Shown here: one piece after another, positions 1-12,439 of the stretch | Layout: every line of letters begins with the position of its first letter | How positions within the stretch are numbered: the first letter of the stretch is position 1 | NCBI RefSeq assembly: GCF_032854445.1 | Contig: NC_088301.1 | Location: forward strand, 60,154,512-60,218,511 | DNA length: 64,000 bases | Direction of reading: 5' to 3' | Origin: Liolophura sinensis | Lineage: Eukaryota; Mollusca; Polyplacophora; Chitonida; Chitonidae | Notes under the pieces: generated by a model | Database searches by the model: none | What the model saw: the letters and a program-made list of their open reading frames with translations, nothing else | Told to the model about the DNA's origin: nothing | Program-made: the position numbers and the translations under genes

Positions 1-1839
1 TCTCGATATTATTGTAATATCTAACTGTTGATAGTGTAAGCCTAAGGGGGGCCTCTAAAGAAGCATTGTAGTTTTGGTTGTGTTGATTAAAGGTACAGAC
101 TGTACAAGAACATATAAGTTGTATGTTGACAACTACACCGTAAACTAGCATTTCTTAGATGTTCATAGATGTTTTTTTATATTTTTTTCAAGCCAGTAAT
201 AAAATGTGATGTTTTTTCTGACGTTTCTTAAACTGTTTAAGATACGCAACTTGTTTGAAAGGGGGATGTGACGTAATTTGCTTTCGACGCTGTGCCTAGT
301 GCTGTTTGTGTATGTACCCGAGGTCGGGTTCGTTGGCTAGTAAAAGATGCTAAAACGTTCAGTAAAATTGTGCTTTCATGAGTTCATTTATTGACAACTT
401 GTGCACTCAACAAACTCGTTTAAAGACGAAACAGGTTCAGGGGAATTAATTTTGAAAAAGTACTGAACAAATTCTTACAACTGTTTAATTTTCTTAGCTA
501 TATTATGGCTGGAATTACTCAGCCATACGTCAAGCAGGTGTTATGATGGGTGGCTTTGTTTCCTGTGGTGTCGCTAATTCTCGTAATCTGGATCAGAGAT
601 TTATACAATGGGGGATGGATTATCACATGTAAGATTGCTTTAGCACCTACCCTGGGCACCTTTGATGAGCAATTTTAATCAACAACCAGTATTTCAACCC
701 CAGTCATTAATTCTTGATTAACGGAGTCAAGCAACATGATTAGTTTTGGATTGTTTTCGGCTTAGATCGTCCTCTGTAGTCTGTGAGAGACCACTACCTG
801 TCAAACAGCCATTGCGTTGTTGTACACAAGCCACACACGCATTTACCCTATATATTGACCATAACCTACAAAGCGAAGACCCTGAAGTGCCCAGATAGGT
901 TTGATCTCGTCGTTGACATATAAATATTCCAGGTCAGTTCTTGTTATAATGCATGTCCGAGGCTTTCACTAAAGAGGCAAGTTTTTCTGCTTCCATCTTC
1001 GGAGTGGGTGAGGCTGACCTGCTCAATATGTTAGTATGCGTACATTGTTAAATAAGGTGTCAGCTTCACTCTTGGATCTATATACCATGAGGCTCGAGGG
1101 CGCGATCGTATACTAGTGGTTACCTGCGATATCATTTTTGTTCTTTTTACGTTATTAGGACAAAATGGTAAATAATTTGTAAATAAGTTTAAATGTATCA
1201 ATATATTTTTTTCACCCATATCAGAATTGTCCAGTCTCATACTATGAAACCATGGATGAGAAGTTTTTTCTCATCATAAGAGTTCGAACTCGAAACTTCC
1301 TTATTAACACTGTGGGGCCTACATAGGCCTACAGGATTAATGACCATAAATTTATGCTGGTTAACAAGGGAAAGGCTTGGACCATTGGGATGTCTAATGA
1401 ACGCTTTTAACTGTAACATGATCTGTCCAAGGGAGAGCAGCCCCAAGCTGAAACTACCACAGCCATGGTAGAATGCCCTCCCCCCGTGAAAAGCCCATTG
1501 TGATGGTAAACAAAAGTGCAAAAGCGAGTTTTACATATAGATCAAATCTGCTGAATCTACAATATTTCCCTCTTGCAGGGTGTTATGTGTTGACTGGCTT
1601 GACTCTACACAATTTGATAATAATTAGGGAGTAGGCTGGAATAGGCTAAAGTACTCTCCAACTAATTCAGGTCACCCGACCTGGAGACATCAAACCCTTT
1701 ATAGTTACACATGCATGTAATGTGTGTGGGATCAAATATGTTGTTAACCCAACACACGGACCTTAACCTTGCCACTGACATTTGGAGAAACCGAGTTCGC
1801 AAAGTTATAATTTCCCCTCTGACACACATTGTTGAATAA
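1..1839. other. Intergenic stretch, no gene recognised
   Basis: This AT-rich sequence has only short open frames with no recognisable protein pattern. No SINE head or tail and no tandem array is seen before about 1840. Confidence 0.5.
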
Positions 1840-3060
1840 ACAAGTGGCCACACGGATGACGCAAATAGGTATCTGGGGACAAGATTCACACGGATGGCTA
1901 ACACAAATAACTATCTACAGACACGGACAACAAGGCTAGCCTCTGGATAAATATCTGAAGGCACTATCTACACTGATGGCTTCTGGAGGACAACACAAAT
2001 AAGTGTTTGAAAACACAGTCCCCAAGGATGGTGTCTGGAGCAGAAGGCGAATAAGTGTCTGGGAACACAGTCATCATGGATGGCCTCGGCAGGACAAGAC
2101 AAATAAGCGTCTGGAAACACATTCCTCACGGATGGCCTTTGGAGGACAAGACAAATAAGCGTCTGGAAACACAGTCCTCACGGATGGCCTCTGAAGGACA
2201 AGACAAATAAGCGTCTGGAAACACAGTCCTCACGGATGGCCTCTGGAAGACAAGACAAATAAGTGCCTAGGAACACGTTTCCCACGGATAGTCTCTGGAG
2301 GACAACACAAATAAGCGTCTGGAAACACAGTCCACACGGATGGCCTCCGGAAGACAAGACAAATAAGCATCTGAGACACAGTGTACATGGATGGCCTCTG
2401 GAGGACAAGACAAACAAGTGTCTGGGCCCCGTTGTTCGAAAGTGTATTAGCAAATACTGGTATTAAGTCAAATTTTATATTTAACATTTTAGCCCAACTC
2501 TGCAGGCAGTGCAGTTGTCCAAAGCCAGAGTATAAAGGAGAAGATTTAGTTCATATTTAATTTAATGCCACACAAATATTTTTAGGTTAAGTACAAAATG
2601 AAAAAAAAATCTGGTATTAAGTCTTGAAACAGTATTAAGTTTTGAACAACCGCGCCCTTGATACACGGCCCCCCCAGATGGCCTCAAGAAGACAACACAA
2701 ATACTTGTTTGTAAACAGGGTCCCCACAGATGTCCTCTGGACGATAAAACAAATTAGTGTTTGGGGACACGGTCCCCACGGATAGCCTCTGGAGTACAAC
2801 ACCATGCCAGTTCTGGAGGACATGACAAATAAGTGTCTGAAGACACAGTCCCCACGGATGGCCATTGGAGTATAAGACAAAAAAGTGTCTGGAGACACAG
2901 TCCCTACGGATGGCCTCTGGAGGACAAGACAAATAAGTGACTGGAGACACAGTCCCTACAGATGGCGTCTGGAGGACAAGACAAATAAGTGTCTGGAGAC
3001 ACAGTCCCTACGGATGGCGTCTGGAGGACAAGACAAATAAGTGCCTGGAGATGGGCTCTG
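1840..3060. repeat. Minisatellite, about 52-bp unit
   Basis: Degenerate tandem copies of a unit of about 52 bp, built around CGGATGGCCTCTGGAGGACA followed by an AGACAAATAAG stretch. The left edge is poor (first recognisable units about 1840-1960) and the best units lie at 2050-2420 and 2820-3050. The array is split by a unique 234-bp segment at 2424-2657, annotated separately. All reading frames here are by-products of the repeat. Confidence 0.9.
2424..2657. mobile_element. Candidate MITE inside the 52-bp array
   Basis: A unique AT-rich segment interrupts the minisatellite. It begins GGGCCCCGTTGTTCGAAAG and ends GTTTTGAACAACCGCGCCC, so the ends are imperfect inverted repeats (GGGC..., then GTTGTTC followed by an A run). 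A subterminal TGGTATTAAGTC motif occurs near both ends. Small size, no coding capacity and terminal inverted repeats fit a non-autonomous DNA transposon. I cannot define a target-site duplication because the flanking repeat is degenerate. The superfamily is not assigned. Confidence 0.5.
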
Positions 3061-3560
3061 GATGCATGAATGGTTTATGAAGGACAGTCCTCACAGATGG
3101 TCTATGAAGGACAGTCCCCATGGATGGTCTCTGACGGACGGCTCCCATTGATGGTCTCTAGAGGATGGTCCCCACGAATAGTCTCTAGAGGACGGTCCCC
3201 ACGGATGGTCACAGGAGAAAGGTCCCCACGGATTGTCTCTGGAGGACGGTTCCCGCGGATGGTCTCTGGAGGACCAGGCAAATAAGCGTCTGGGGACACA
3301 GTCCTCACGGATGGCCTCTGGAAGAAGACAAATAAGCATCTGGAGACACAGTCCACACGAATTGTCTCCACGGACGGTCCGTGGGTCGCTGGAGATGGTC
3401 CTTGTGGATGATCTCTAGAGGAAGCTCCCAACGGAGGGTCTATGAAGGACGGTTAACACGAATGGTCTATGAAGGACGGTTCCCACGATTGTTCTTTGAA
3501 GGACGGGCCCAACGGATGGTCTATAAAGGACGGTCCCCAGGTATGGTCTATGAAGGACAA
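3061..3560. repeat. Minisatellite, 27-30 bp unit derived from the 52-bp array
   Basis: Tandem units of about 27-30 bp centred on GGACGGTCCCCACGGATGGT plus CTCT or CTATGAA. The core shares ACGGATGG with the adjacent 52-bp repeat, so it looks like a shortened variant. One or two long units reappear at 3270-3350. Purely repetitive. Confidence 0.85.
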
Positions 3561-4173
3561 TACAAATGACTGTAGGACAATGTATCATTCACTAATACGT
3601 TGCTAATTAAATGGAGTGATTTTGTTTCTTCTAAAAGCTGGCATTATCACAGAGTGAAACAGAACTATACGCTTATATTATTGACGTTCATTTTATTTCA
3701 ATATTCATACAGTCAATAAATGTATAGATGAAGACATTTACAGTTTGTAATAGTGTTCGTATTGTGCAGTATATTTAAAAGTAAAACGTTGATTGGACGT
3801 GTACACGTACATGGAATTAGATTAAAACTGGAACACCTACACTCTGTACGTCACGCTCTATGGGCCTGTAACAGTGACACCTGGTGTTCCGTACTAGTGG
3901 GAGAGTAAATTTGGCGGGTACAGATGTGCACGTCTTTACTGCGTTTAATGCCAACACAGGTACTTCCAGTTGATGTTACTATATCTGAAAGTGGCTCTCA
4001 AAAGAGAACATGTATAGCTAAACTTTTTTTATGTCTTAGCTGGGAAGCAGAGACTTTTAAGACCAAATGTAAACCCTCATGTTTAGTATGTTTCTAACTA
4101 CAGAGACAAAAATTGCCCTAATCTACATTGGTGATCAAAAGTGCAACGAAAGATCATCAATGGCGCGTGGTTC
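3561..4173. other. 3' flank of GST-B; possible poly(A) signal
   Basis: No gene is recognised. If GST-B is transcribed leftward, this is its 3' UTR and flank. A minus-strand AATAAA (TTTATT on the plus strand, 3692-3697) lies about 480 bp beyond the stop. Whether it is used is unknown. Confidence 0.3.
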
Positions 4174-4339
4174 CTAAAAGTCAGAGGCTGGCCTGGCCTT
4201 CAGGTACGAGCTGAGGTTAGGGAGGCTCTCGATCCTCTTCTTGAATGCCTTGAGTTCTGGAGCCTTGTCAAGAGCGTTTGCATTTTCTAACGACAACATG
4301 TCCAAGGTGTTAAGAAACTGCCAAATCAGCCCAGGTTAG
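4174..4339 (-). pseudogene. GST-B terminal exon 5, frameshifted
   Basis: The acceptor CTTTTCCAG is followed by LTWADLAV, the N-capping box of the GST core, after which the frame meets TAA. One base away the frame resumes as FLNTLDMLSLENANALDKAP and ends SSYLKARPASDF-stop, the usual sigma GST C-terminus. The exon is 166 nt where a multiple of three is required, so it holds a 1-nt insertion or 2-nt deletion. An alternative acceptor AG just before FLNTLD would restore the frame but remove the N-capping box. Confidence 0.7.
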
Positions 4340-4607
4340 CTGGAAAAGAAAGGAGATGATACAATACTTATTAAGAAACCTGGAACAAAATGTTATTTGC
4401 ATATACATATAACCCTAACCCCAAAAGTCAAATACGTTTCGTCTAAAGAAAATATCCTTAACTTTATCCAACCTGGAATACAAAACACATGTCTGTAAAC
4501 TGAGTCGAACAAGTGACTGTTTGATACACAAGTTTCTTCCATTCTTGGCTTCTGGGTAAGTAGGTCTACATATGTTACTGGAGAAAACAAAAAAGAAAGT
4601 AGCTCAG

Positions 4608-5813
4608 ACAACGGACTACGGCTCAGTGGCTCCCGTATTCCCTTTGTCAGACAACGGATTACGGCTCAGTGGCTCCCATATTCCCTTTGTCAGACAACGG
4701 ATTACGACTCTGTGACTCCCATATTCCCTTTGTCAGACAACGGACAACGGCTCAGTTGCTCCCATATTCCCTTTGTCAGACAACGGACTACGGCTCAGTG
4801 GCTCCCATATTCCCTTTGTCAGACAACGGATTACGGCACAATGGCTCCCATATTCCCTTTGTCAGAGAATGGACTACGGCACAGTGGCTCCCATATCCCC
4901 TTTGTCAGACAATGGACTACGGCGCAGTGGCTCCCATATTCCCTTAGTCAGACAACGAACTACGACTCAGTGGCTCCCATATTCCCTTTGTCAGACAACG
5001 CATTACGGCACAGTGGCTCCCATATTCCCTTTGTCAGACAATGGATTACGGCTCAGTGGCTCCCATATTCCCTATGTCAGACAACGGATTACGACTCAGT
5101 GGCTCCCATATTCCCTATGTCAGACAACGGATTACGACTCAGTGGCTCCCATATTCCCTATGTCAGACAACGGACTACGGCTCAGTGGCTCCCATATTCC
5201 CTATGTCAGACAACGGACTACGGCACAATGGCTCCCATATTCCCTTTGTCAGAGAATGGACTACGGCACAGTGGCTCCCATATCCCCTTTGTCAGACAAT
5301 GGACTACGGCGCAGTGGCTCCCATATTCCCTTAGTCAGACAACGAACTACGACTCAGTGGCTCCCATATTCCCTTTGTCAGACAACGCATTACGGCACAG
5401 TGGCTCCCATATTCCCTTTGTCAGACAATGGATTACGGCTCAGTGGCTCCCATATTCCCTATGTCAGACAACGGATTACGACTCAGTGGCTCCCATATTC
5501 CCTATGTCAGACAACGGATTACGACTCAGTGGCTCCCATATTCCCTATGTCAGACAACGGACTACGGCTCAGTGGCTCCCATATTCCCTATGTCAGACAA
5601 CCGACTACGACTCAGTGGCTCCTATATTCCCTATGTCAGACAACGGACTACGGCTCAGTTGCTCCCATATTCCCTTTGTCAGACAATGGATTACGACTCA
5701 GTGGCACCCATATTCCCTTTGTCAGATAACGGGCTCTTGCTCAGTGGCTCCCATATTCCCTTTGTCAGACAACGGATTACGGCTCAGTGGCTCCCATATT
5801 CCCTTTGGCTCTG
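4608..5813. repeat. Minisatellite, 43-bp unit, about 28 copies with 9-mer higher-order repeat
   Basis: Near-perfect tandem copies of a 43-bp unit (CTCAGTGGCTCCCATATTCC, then CTTTGTCAGACAACGGATTA, then CGG). A block of nine variant units starting at about 4834 recurs at about 5221, an offset of 387 bp = 9 x 43, so the array grew by a higher-order duplication. Because 43 is not a multiple of three and the unit lacks stops, all three plus frames stay open and create long apparent proteins. The array lies just beyond exon 5 of GST-B, in its intron 4. Confidence 0.97.
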
Positions 5814-5984
5814 TTATCATGTGCATTAAAGTCTGCAGAATTTTAAAAACCTTCGTCACTGACGACTTCGGAAGACGCATTGAGAGAATAAATTACACGT
5901 TACATGAAACACACGGACCACCTGACACGTGCAGAGTATTTAATGACCCTGCATGCTCTAATTTTCCAGTTGTGTGTGTCATTG

Positions 5985-6570
5985 GGGGGCGGCCTAATGG
6001 CCCGAATGAAAACCCGGAATATAGGAAAACCCGAATAGCAGTACCCAGGCGGGAAGGCCTAATTACCGGAATGAAAACCTGGAATGTACAAAAACCCAGA
6101 ATGTACGAAAACCTGGGATAACAGTACCCAGATGGGACGGCCTGATGACCCAGAATGAAAACCTGGAATATAGGAAAACCCGAAATAGCAGTACCCAGGT
6201 GAGAAGGCCTAATTACCGAAACGAAAACAACCGGAATATAGGAAAACCTGGAACAGTAGTACCAAGGGGGGATGGCCTAATGACCGGAATGAAAACCTGG
6301 AATGTACAAAAACCCAGAATGTACGAAAACCTGGGATAACAGTAGCCAGATGGGACGGCCTGATGACCAGAATGAAAACCCGGAATATAGGAAAACCTGG
6401 AACAGTAGTACCATGGGGGGACGGTCTAATGACCGGAATGAAAACCTGGAATGTACAAAAAACCCAGAATGTACGAAAACCCGGGATAACAGTACCCAGA
6501 TGGACGGCCTGATGACCAGAATGAAAACCTGGAATACCGGTACAAGAAAATCCGAAATAGCGGTACCCAG
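5985..6570. repeat. Minisatellite with alternating units of about 65 and 84 bp
   Basis: Tandem units share GGAATATAGGAAAACCCGAA, AGCAGTACCCAG and GGCCTAATTACCGGAATGAA. A second unit type carries GGAATGTACAAAAACCCAGA and GTACGAAAACCTGGGATAAC. The two types alternate, giving a higher-order period of about 150 bp. Not coding. Confidence 0.9.
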
Positions 6571-7699
6571 TATCGGTAAACGGCGATTATGGAAGAACTA
6601 CTGCTCGTATCGTATCAAACTCCACGGATTTAGAAAGACAGTTTCTAAGCTTTCTAAAACAGACTATATTTGTTATTACCAATCGATTTTAGTACTAATC
6701 CTGTCTGGAACGGAGTCGACTGTGGGTGATGGAGGCTGGCTTCGGCAGGGGAGATAACTGGTGTGACGTTAGCCATCTAGGCATGTAAGATTTTGTAAAA
6801 CCGTGCTGTGTTTAAAATAAATGCCCAGCCTACCACTGTCCAAGGCTTGTAAAATGGCCTAAAGATCCAAAATATATGCTGGACCGAAATACATTTACAT
6901 TTAGAGATTATACTATTGCTCTCAGTAGTGATTTTCTTTGCAATATATACATGATGTATTTAAAAATACATTAAATATACTAAACAATATTGATAATCTA
7001 TTTTCAGAAATTTAGTTAGTTTTCTTAAAGGTTTAATTAATTAAGTAAAATATTACCATGAATGTTTTTCAATACTTTATTGCAGGGTTACTGTATGCAA
7101 GCTATCATATTTTATGAGATCCAAATGTATTACCATTCACTAATAATTCACCATGTACAAAATATCTTTACTATTGTTATTTCAAACATGTGCATCAGGT
7201 ACGAATACTACATGTTTTGCATAGCAATCATCTATAACATTACCAGCACCAAACTGTAGAGAGTTTATGGCAATCACAATCGTTGTTCCCTTGTGGTAAC
7301 ATGTTATTTCCGCTCAACCGAGTCTAAAATGTTTTTGCATGATAAACTGGAATGGTCATGTGCAAATAATTATAGATTAAACGATTACTATCAATAGTTT
7401 AAAAAGAGGATCCCAATGTTAGATGAAGTACTTATTTATTTTACAAAAATTCTGTAAAGTATTTTAATTCATTTTCATAACCTATCTTGTAATATTTTTA
7501 AAGCAACTTTTACAGTATTTGTATAGATTCAAATTATTGAAAGATGTTCTGTTGGACACTTATAGGTTTCAATTAAGATATCAAGCTTGTCGCTTCATAG
7601 ATCACAACTACATGTTATATACATATCTACAATTACATTTTGTGCAGCCAGACCTTAATTTATTTAAACATGTACATTTTGTATTATATTTTCATAATA
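6571..7699. other. Intron 4 of GST-B, nothing recognised
   Basis: AT-rich sequence with only short frames. No repeat unit, RNA gene or conserved protein pattern is seen. Confidence 0.4.
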
Positions 7700-7855
7700 T
7701 GTGAGTTCAATTCCAGCTCAGGCTGGCTTCCTCTCCGATCATAAGGGGGAAAGTCTTTCAGCAACCTGCGAATGGTCTTGGGTTTCCTCTGCGCTGTGCT
7801 CTTCTTCCCCCTACCAATAATGCTGGCAGCCGTCAGCATAGAAGTATAGAAGTCT
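7700..7855 (+). mobile_element. SINE fragment (tRNA-derived family), head missing
   Basis: The body of the recurrent SINE: GTGAGTTCAATTCCAGCTC (B-box region), GGCTGGCTTCCTCTCCG, an AACCTGCGAATGGTC stretch, then AATAATGCTGGCAGCCGTC. The tRNA A-box head and the (AAAT)n tail are absent or too diverged. An old copy. Confidence 0.8.
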
Positions 7856-8835
7856 CTGCTGTTCAACGACTTTCACGGACATCACACGTTGCCCTAAAAC
7901 GAGTCTGTACTAAGGCAGAAGCCAAAAATTGGATGTTGAAAAACTGTCAAACTGAACAGATTCTAGTTTATATTATATCTGCTCTGATATGTGCAAACAG
8001 ACCAGGATTCCAATATAAAATGTTACGTGGTAGGATTTATACTGGTACCCACATGCAGGAGAATTTCGCATTACGTGATAAACTCTACAGTGATCAAACT
8101 TCAGTTTTTTTTTAAATTAAGAACACTCCACTTGTTAACATAATTGCGGAATGAAAATCAATTTTTGATCGTTGTGTTTGGTGATGTTTTTTTGAAGAGT
8201 TGGGGGCAACATTTTTTGCTAATGAGGATTCAAGAGATTATTACACCCTGCTTACAACGTATTAATGTTAAGGTTATAAAAATACCAAGTACACAGCACA
8301 TTGTGTTGGCCAGGAGGACAAAGTGTGAAATGTGTCATGTTCAGTTGTTTTAAGACCAATCACAACTACCCACGACATCTCACTGAGTGGAGGAAGGGGA
8401 GAGGTGGGAAAGGGTGGGGGTGTTAATTAGTGGTCGGTATAACAAACAAGACTTCTTTGTTGAAACTTCAACATAATATGTTAAGAAATAAAGTTTTAAA
8501 ACATGTTTGGAATGTTAATCACATCCCCCTATTACATTCATGTAACAACCCACAAAATGACACTACTACTTTTCCTATTGGAACTGGTATTCCCTTATCG
8601 ACCATAAACCATCTGTGCTTTTCACTTGATTGGGGTCATGTTGATATCTTTCGGGTCGACGGACGAATGTCTGGAGTTAGGGACTTGCATTTGTGAAATT
8701 ATTGAACACAGTCATGGTTGAATTCACATCTGCAGACACAATAGATGTATATACAGACTATACTATAATCATCTCGGAAAATTTTACCAAATTTATAAAG
8801 CCGTGAAAATATCCCTGTCACTTATGACTGCTTAA
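7856..8835. other. Intron sequence, nothing recognised
   Basis: Short open frames up to 88 codons at 7933-8115, 8144-8353 and 8430-8696 have no recognisable motif and no convincing paired splice sites. Confidence 0.35.
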
Positions 8836-8839
8836 TGTT

Positions 8840-9000
8840 TATTTTATTTATTTATTTAACTAGTGCTTTACGTAGTATTCAATAATATTTCGCTATACGA
8901 CGGCGGGCAGCATTATCGTGGGAGGAAACTGGGCAGAGCTCTTGCGAAACCCATGACCATCCGCAGATTGCAGCAGACCTTCCAACGTACGGCTGAAGAA
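8840..9000 (-). mobile_element. SINE, minus strand
   Basis: In plus-strand order: TTATTTATTTATTTAACTAG, GTGCTTTACG, ATACGACGGCGGGCAGCATT, GGGAGGAAACTGGGC and a CCATCCGCAGATTGC stretch. This is the reverse complement of the SINE body and tail. The tRNA-like head is missing. Moderately diverged. Confidence 0.85.
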
Positions 9001-9325
9001 AGAGCAAAATGGAATTTGTACAAGAAGGCTTACAAGCACAATAAGAGAAATAATTTTTATATGTCCCTAATGAGAAAAATTTAACATAATAACGTAATTT
9101 ATATCACCATGCAATACAAATGAAGTCAACTGGGTTTTTACAAACACTGAGCGAAATATATAAAGAAAGGTATTGTAAAATTCCTTTTGACCTTTCTTGA
9201 GATCAACGTTCAAACAAGATTCACTAATATACATTTTGTTTATTAATTAAAATAAATTAAATTTGAGTTGTAATCCTCAAACCTTATAAAAACGCAATAA
9301 GTTAGTTTTCGTTATTACTTTACAG

Positions 9326-9504
9326 GAATGATTATATTGAGTTCATCATTAAGTGAATACCCTCTAGATACATTGCAAAAGGTATCATGGAAACATAAGC
9401 AAACAAACATTTTAACACGTGTGATTAACAACTTTCACCGTGACGTGGTGCATATTACTGATGAGGATGTGCCGCAATGGTCATCGACGACCTCAACCAC
9501 TTCG
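9326..9504 (+). CDS. Candidate internal exon of an unknown gene
   Basis: A pyrimidine-rich tract and TTTACAG acceptor precede an open 59-codon segment ending at a consensus donor TCG|GTAAGT (entry phase 2, exit phase 0). The frame includes NNFHRDVVHITDEDVPQWSS, which looks like coding sequence but matches no family I recognise. It would lie inside GST-B intron 4 on the opposite strand. No partner exon was identified, so a chance frame remains possible. Confidence 0.3.
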
Positions 9505-11368
9505 GTAAGTTATCTGGGCATACATGCAACTATGAATTATGAGGGAATTATCAAAGTTCAATAAAGCTGGTTATTTCCAGTCTGCACCTTGCTGCTGTTT
9601 TGTAATGTGCCGTTAAATTCTCATCTGGAAGAGGATGATACCCAAACTTAGAACACTGAAATTATGTAGAAATTTCTAAATTATAAATACGAAATTATAA
9701 TAAGCCATATAGCTACTCAATTTATACAGTTTTAACCACAGATTGAAATGATACAGTTTGACAAACTTAAATACATGTACATAACTGTACGCCACATTTT
9801 TATTTCACGAGGTTTTTTTTTTTATTGGATTATACAAGTTTATTTAACAGTACATGTATGACACTTAGTACACTAATAGTACTTTTAAACATTTTCAGTT
9901 CGTGTTACTAAAATTTCTTTTTAAATTCCAAAAGGTTTGAAAAAGTACTTCAAAATCTTATATATAACTTTTGGATCTGTAAAAATGTAGACATTTCTAA
10001 AAATAACAGAGCGGCTCTTTTCAAAATAAATTTTTTCACCAATTTTGAAAATTTTGAAAATATTATTGCCCTAGTGCATAGTTTTGTACATGTAATTAAC
10101 TAAGAAATGGCCCCACAGAATTGTCGCTTAGATTTTGATGTTCTTTTTACAAATATCTTTAATCCTAGTGAGCAAAGATATCAAAAATGTGAGTGACAGT
10201 TTTTTTTTATATTAAGCAAAATTTCAAAGTTTTAAATTGATGATAAGTGAAAATTAAGGGTATTTGATTTAAAACAGAAAGGGAGAAAATTAGTGAAATG
10301 TGTGATGAAATTGCCATTGCTTTGTTTACAAATTAATTTTAATCACCAATGTTCTGCTTCCATTCAAAAAAATGAGAACCGGTATAATTGATGTAAAACT
10401 GGGCAGAGGACTGCAGGAGCAGTGCTGCACAGTTTGTAGACAAAGGTATAGCAGGAGGCAATAAACATTGGGCAGAGCATGGGTATTCACAGCAGGTAAT
10501 CCTCCCCAGTGAGTTAATCCTCCTAACTCATGAGAATTAAGAAGACATGACTGCCTTTGTTTCACACCAAGTTATACATTTTGTCAAATTTTATTTGTTT
10601 AAAACTTTGAATTTGGCTACCCTGAGTCTTAAAAGAAAATGATACAAGGTAAATGGAGAATGGCTTTCCTCCCCCCACTACCTAGTGTTCAATCTCCAAC
10701 ATATATGAAGTACTTTCAGAAACAATCAATAATCATAATATAATCATTAGTTTTAAATTTGCTTTTATGTAATTTTGTTTATATGGCATTTATTTATCCT
10801 TTAATGTGATTTTCTATAGCAACTGTCATCTTCTTCAATTACAATAAAGTGACCCTCAGTCAAGTAATCTAGAGATGTCATTGTGTTTGTTTTATCATTT
10901 GTTTTCATCAGAATGTTTTCGTAGAATGTTATCTAGCACTGTATCAAAACATTACTGTAAATGCATATCCGGAAAGGAGCATTACCATTCCCCCCTTCCG
11001 CCAATTTCTAAAGTTTGAAGTACTATAGGACATTCAAACTATCATATCTGAAGGTTAGGCACATTCTGATTGCTTTTCGAGAAAAAATGCCCTACCTAAA
11101 GTCTATACTTTTTATTATTCCTGCTAAAATCTTATTCAAGGCTTATCTCACCTGGGTTAAATCTGGTTTGTTTCGCCTCCATTACTCTAGTCATATGACT
11201 AATGAGTGTGCTGATGATTGGCTCAGACAAGCTTTTGACATCACTGTAAAACTATGAATAAGCTGTATTTAATTCTAAATTAGTATCATTTATTAAAGCC
11301 TACGACTGTTTATACCATGCACAACATTTTTGGCACAATAACTTAAAATTCATGGCTTAAAAGCTCGG
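9505..11368. other. AT-rich stretch, nothing recognised
   Basis: Rich in homopolymer A and T tracts (for example at 9811-9824 and 10201-10210). No gene, SINE or tandem array is seen. Confidence 0.4.
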
Positions 11369-11630
11369 GGGGGGGGGGGAAGGGGGGCCCTCCGTGGCTC
11401 AGTTGTTTTCGCTCTAGCGCAGCGTAATTACCCAGGAGTCTCTCACCACTGCGGTCACTGTGTGTTCAAGTCCAGCTCATGATGGCTTCCTCTCCGGCCG
11501 TACGTGGGAAAGTCTTCTAGCAGCCTGCGGATGGTCGTGGGTTTCCCCCGGACTGTGCCCGGTTTCCTCCCACCATAATCCTGGCCGCCGTCGTATAAGT
11601 GAAATATTCTTGAACACAACTTAAAATGCA
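11369..11630 (+). mobile_element. Near full-length tRNA-derived SINE after a G-run
   Basis: A run of G (about 11369-11380) is followed by the head CCGTGGCTCAGTTGTTTTCG (A-box region), GTGTTCAAGTCCAGCTCATG (B-box), then GGCTTCCTCTCCGGCCGTAC, a CTGCGGATGGTCGTGGGTTT stretch, TTTCCTCCCACCATAATCC and GCCGCCGTCGTATAAGTG. The tail AATATTCTTGAACACAAC departs from the usual (AAAT)n. One of the better-preserved copies here. Confidence 0.92.
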
Positions 11631-12439
11631 TAACATGGCGTGGATGTCATAGTTGATATGAAGCATTCATGATACGGACAAAAGGTCAAATGGACAAAAA
11701 GGTCTCACAGTCAAAATACCCTAGGACAAAAAAACCCATCCCTTGCGTCAAGAACAGGCAAAACACCCACAAATCATAAGTCCACCAAAAATTGTTTTAA
11801 AGAGATATATGATGAAATCTAAACTTGTTAAATAAAGTAATGACTGAACACAGTCGATATGAGTAAAATGTCACCAATTTCTTTTTAAATTCACCTTTTA
11901 TTAATAAACACATGAAAAAAGCCTGCCTTTACATTTTAGCCAATTCAGTTCACGCGTGTGTAGTTAAAACACATCTTTTCAATGATTCCATTGGAACTCT
12001 CCCGACAAAAAAGAGTACAGTGTGCCATCAGAGACTTGCAACCAACGGCTTTGTTTAGGCGTTGCAGCGGGACAAAAAACATTACAAGAATTTCTCCATG
12101 GAAATGGCCATTGCACACGTTTATAACTGCTACAGCTGCAAACGCTTGAACACATGAGCCTTATTCTGTGATTATGCATGTATCATTTTTTGTATATCTT
12201 GTGAAGAAGATTTCAATGAAGTAATAAATTCATTTCTTGGAAATTGTTTTTCCATCACTTTGAGTTATACATTATTTTACATTATTAGAGGCTTATAGAT
12301 ATTATAAAAAAATATATACATGGTGCATAAAAATCTTCTTTTTCCCATTTTCTTTAACTATTGATAACCATAACATATTCTCTAACTTCAGTTGTATTTC
12401 GGCATTGTATATACTTTGTGGATATATATACGAAATCTC
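11631..12439. other. Intron sequence, nothing recognised
   Basis: AT-rich. Two short minus-strand frames lack motifs or splice support. Confidence 0.35.

Noticed and set aside
4712-6121. A 469-codon open frame with regular repeats
   Set aside because: It is the 43-bp minisatellite read through; the unit lacks stops in every frame, and the frame runs on into a second minisatellite.
6120-6550. CTGATGA followed by GAAA within one repeat unit, suggesting a hammerhead ribozyme
   Set aside because: No complementary helix II can form between the two boxes and no matching cleavage-site strand was found; it is a coincidence of the minisatellite unit.
11381-11480. tRNA gene from A- and B-box-like sequence
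   Set aside because: It cannot fold into a full cloverleaf and is followed by the SINE body, so it is the tRNA-derived head of a SINE.
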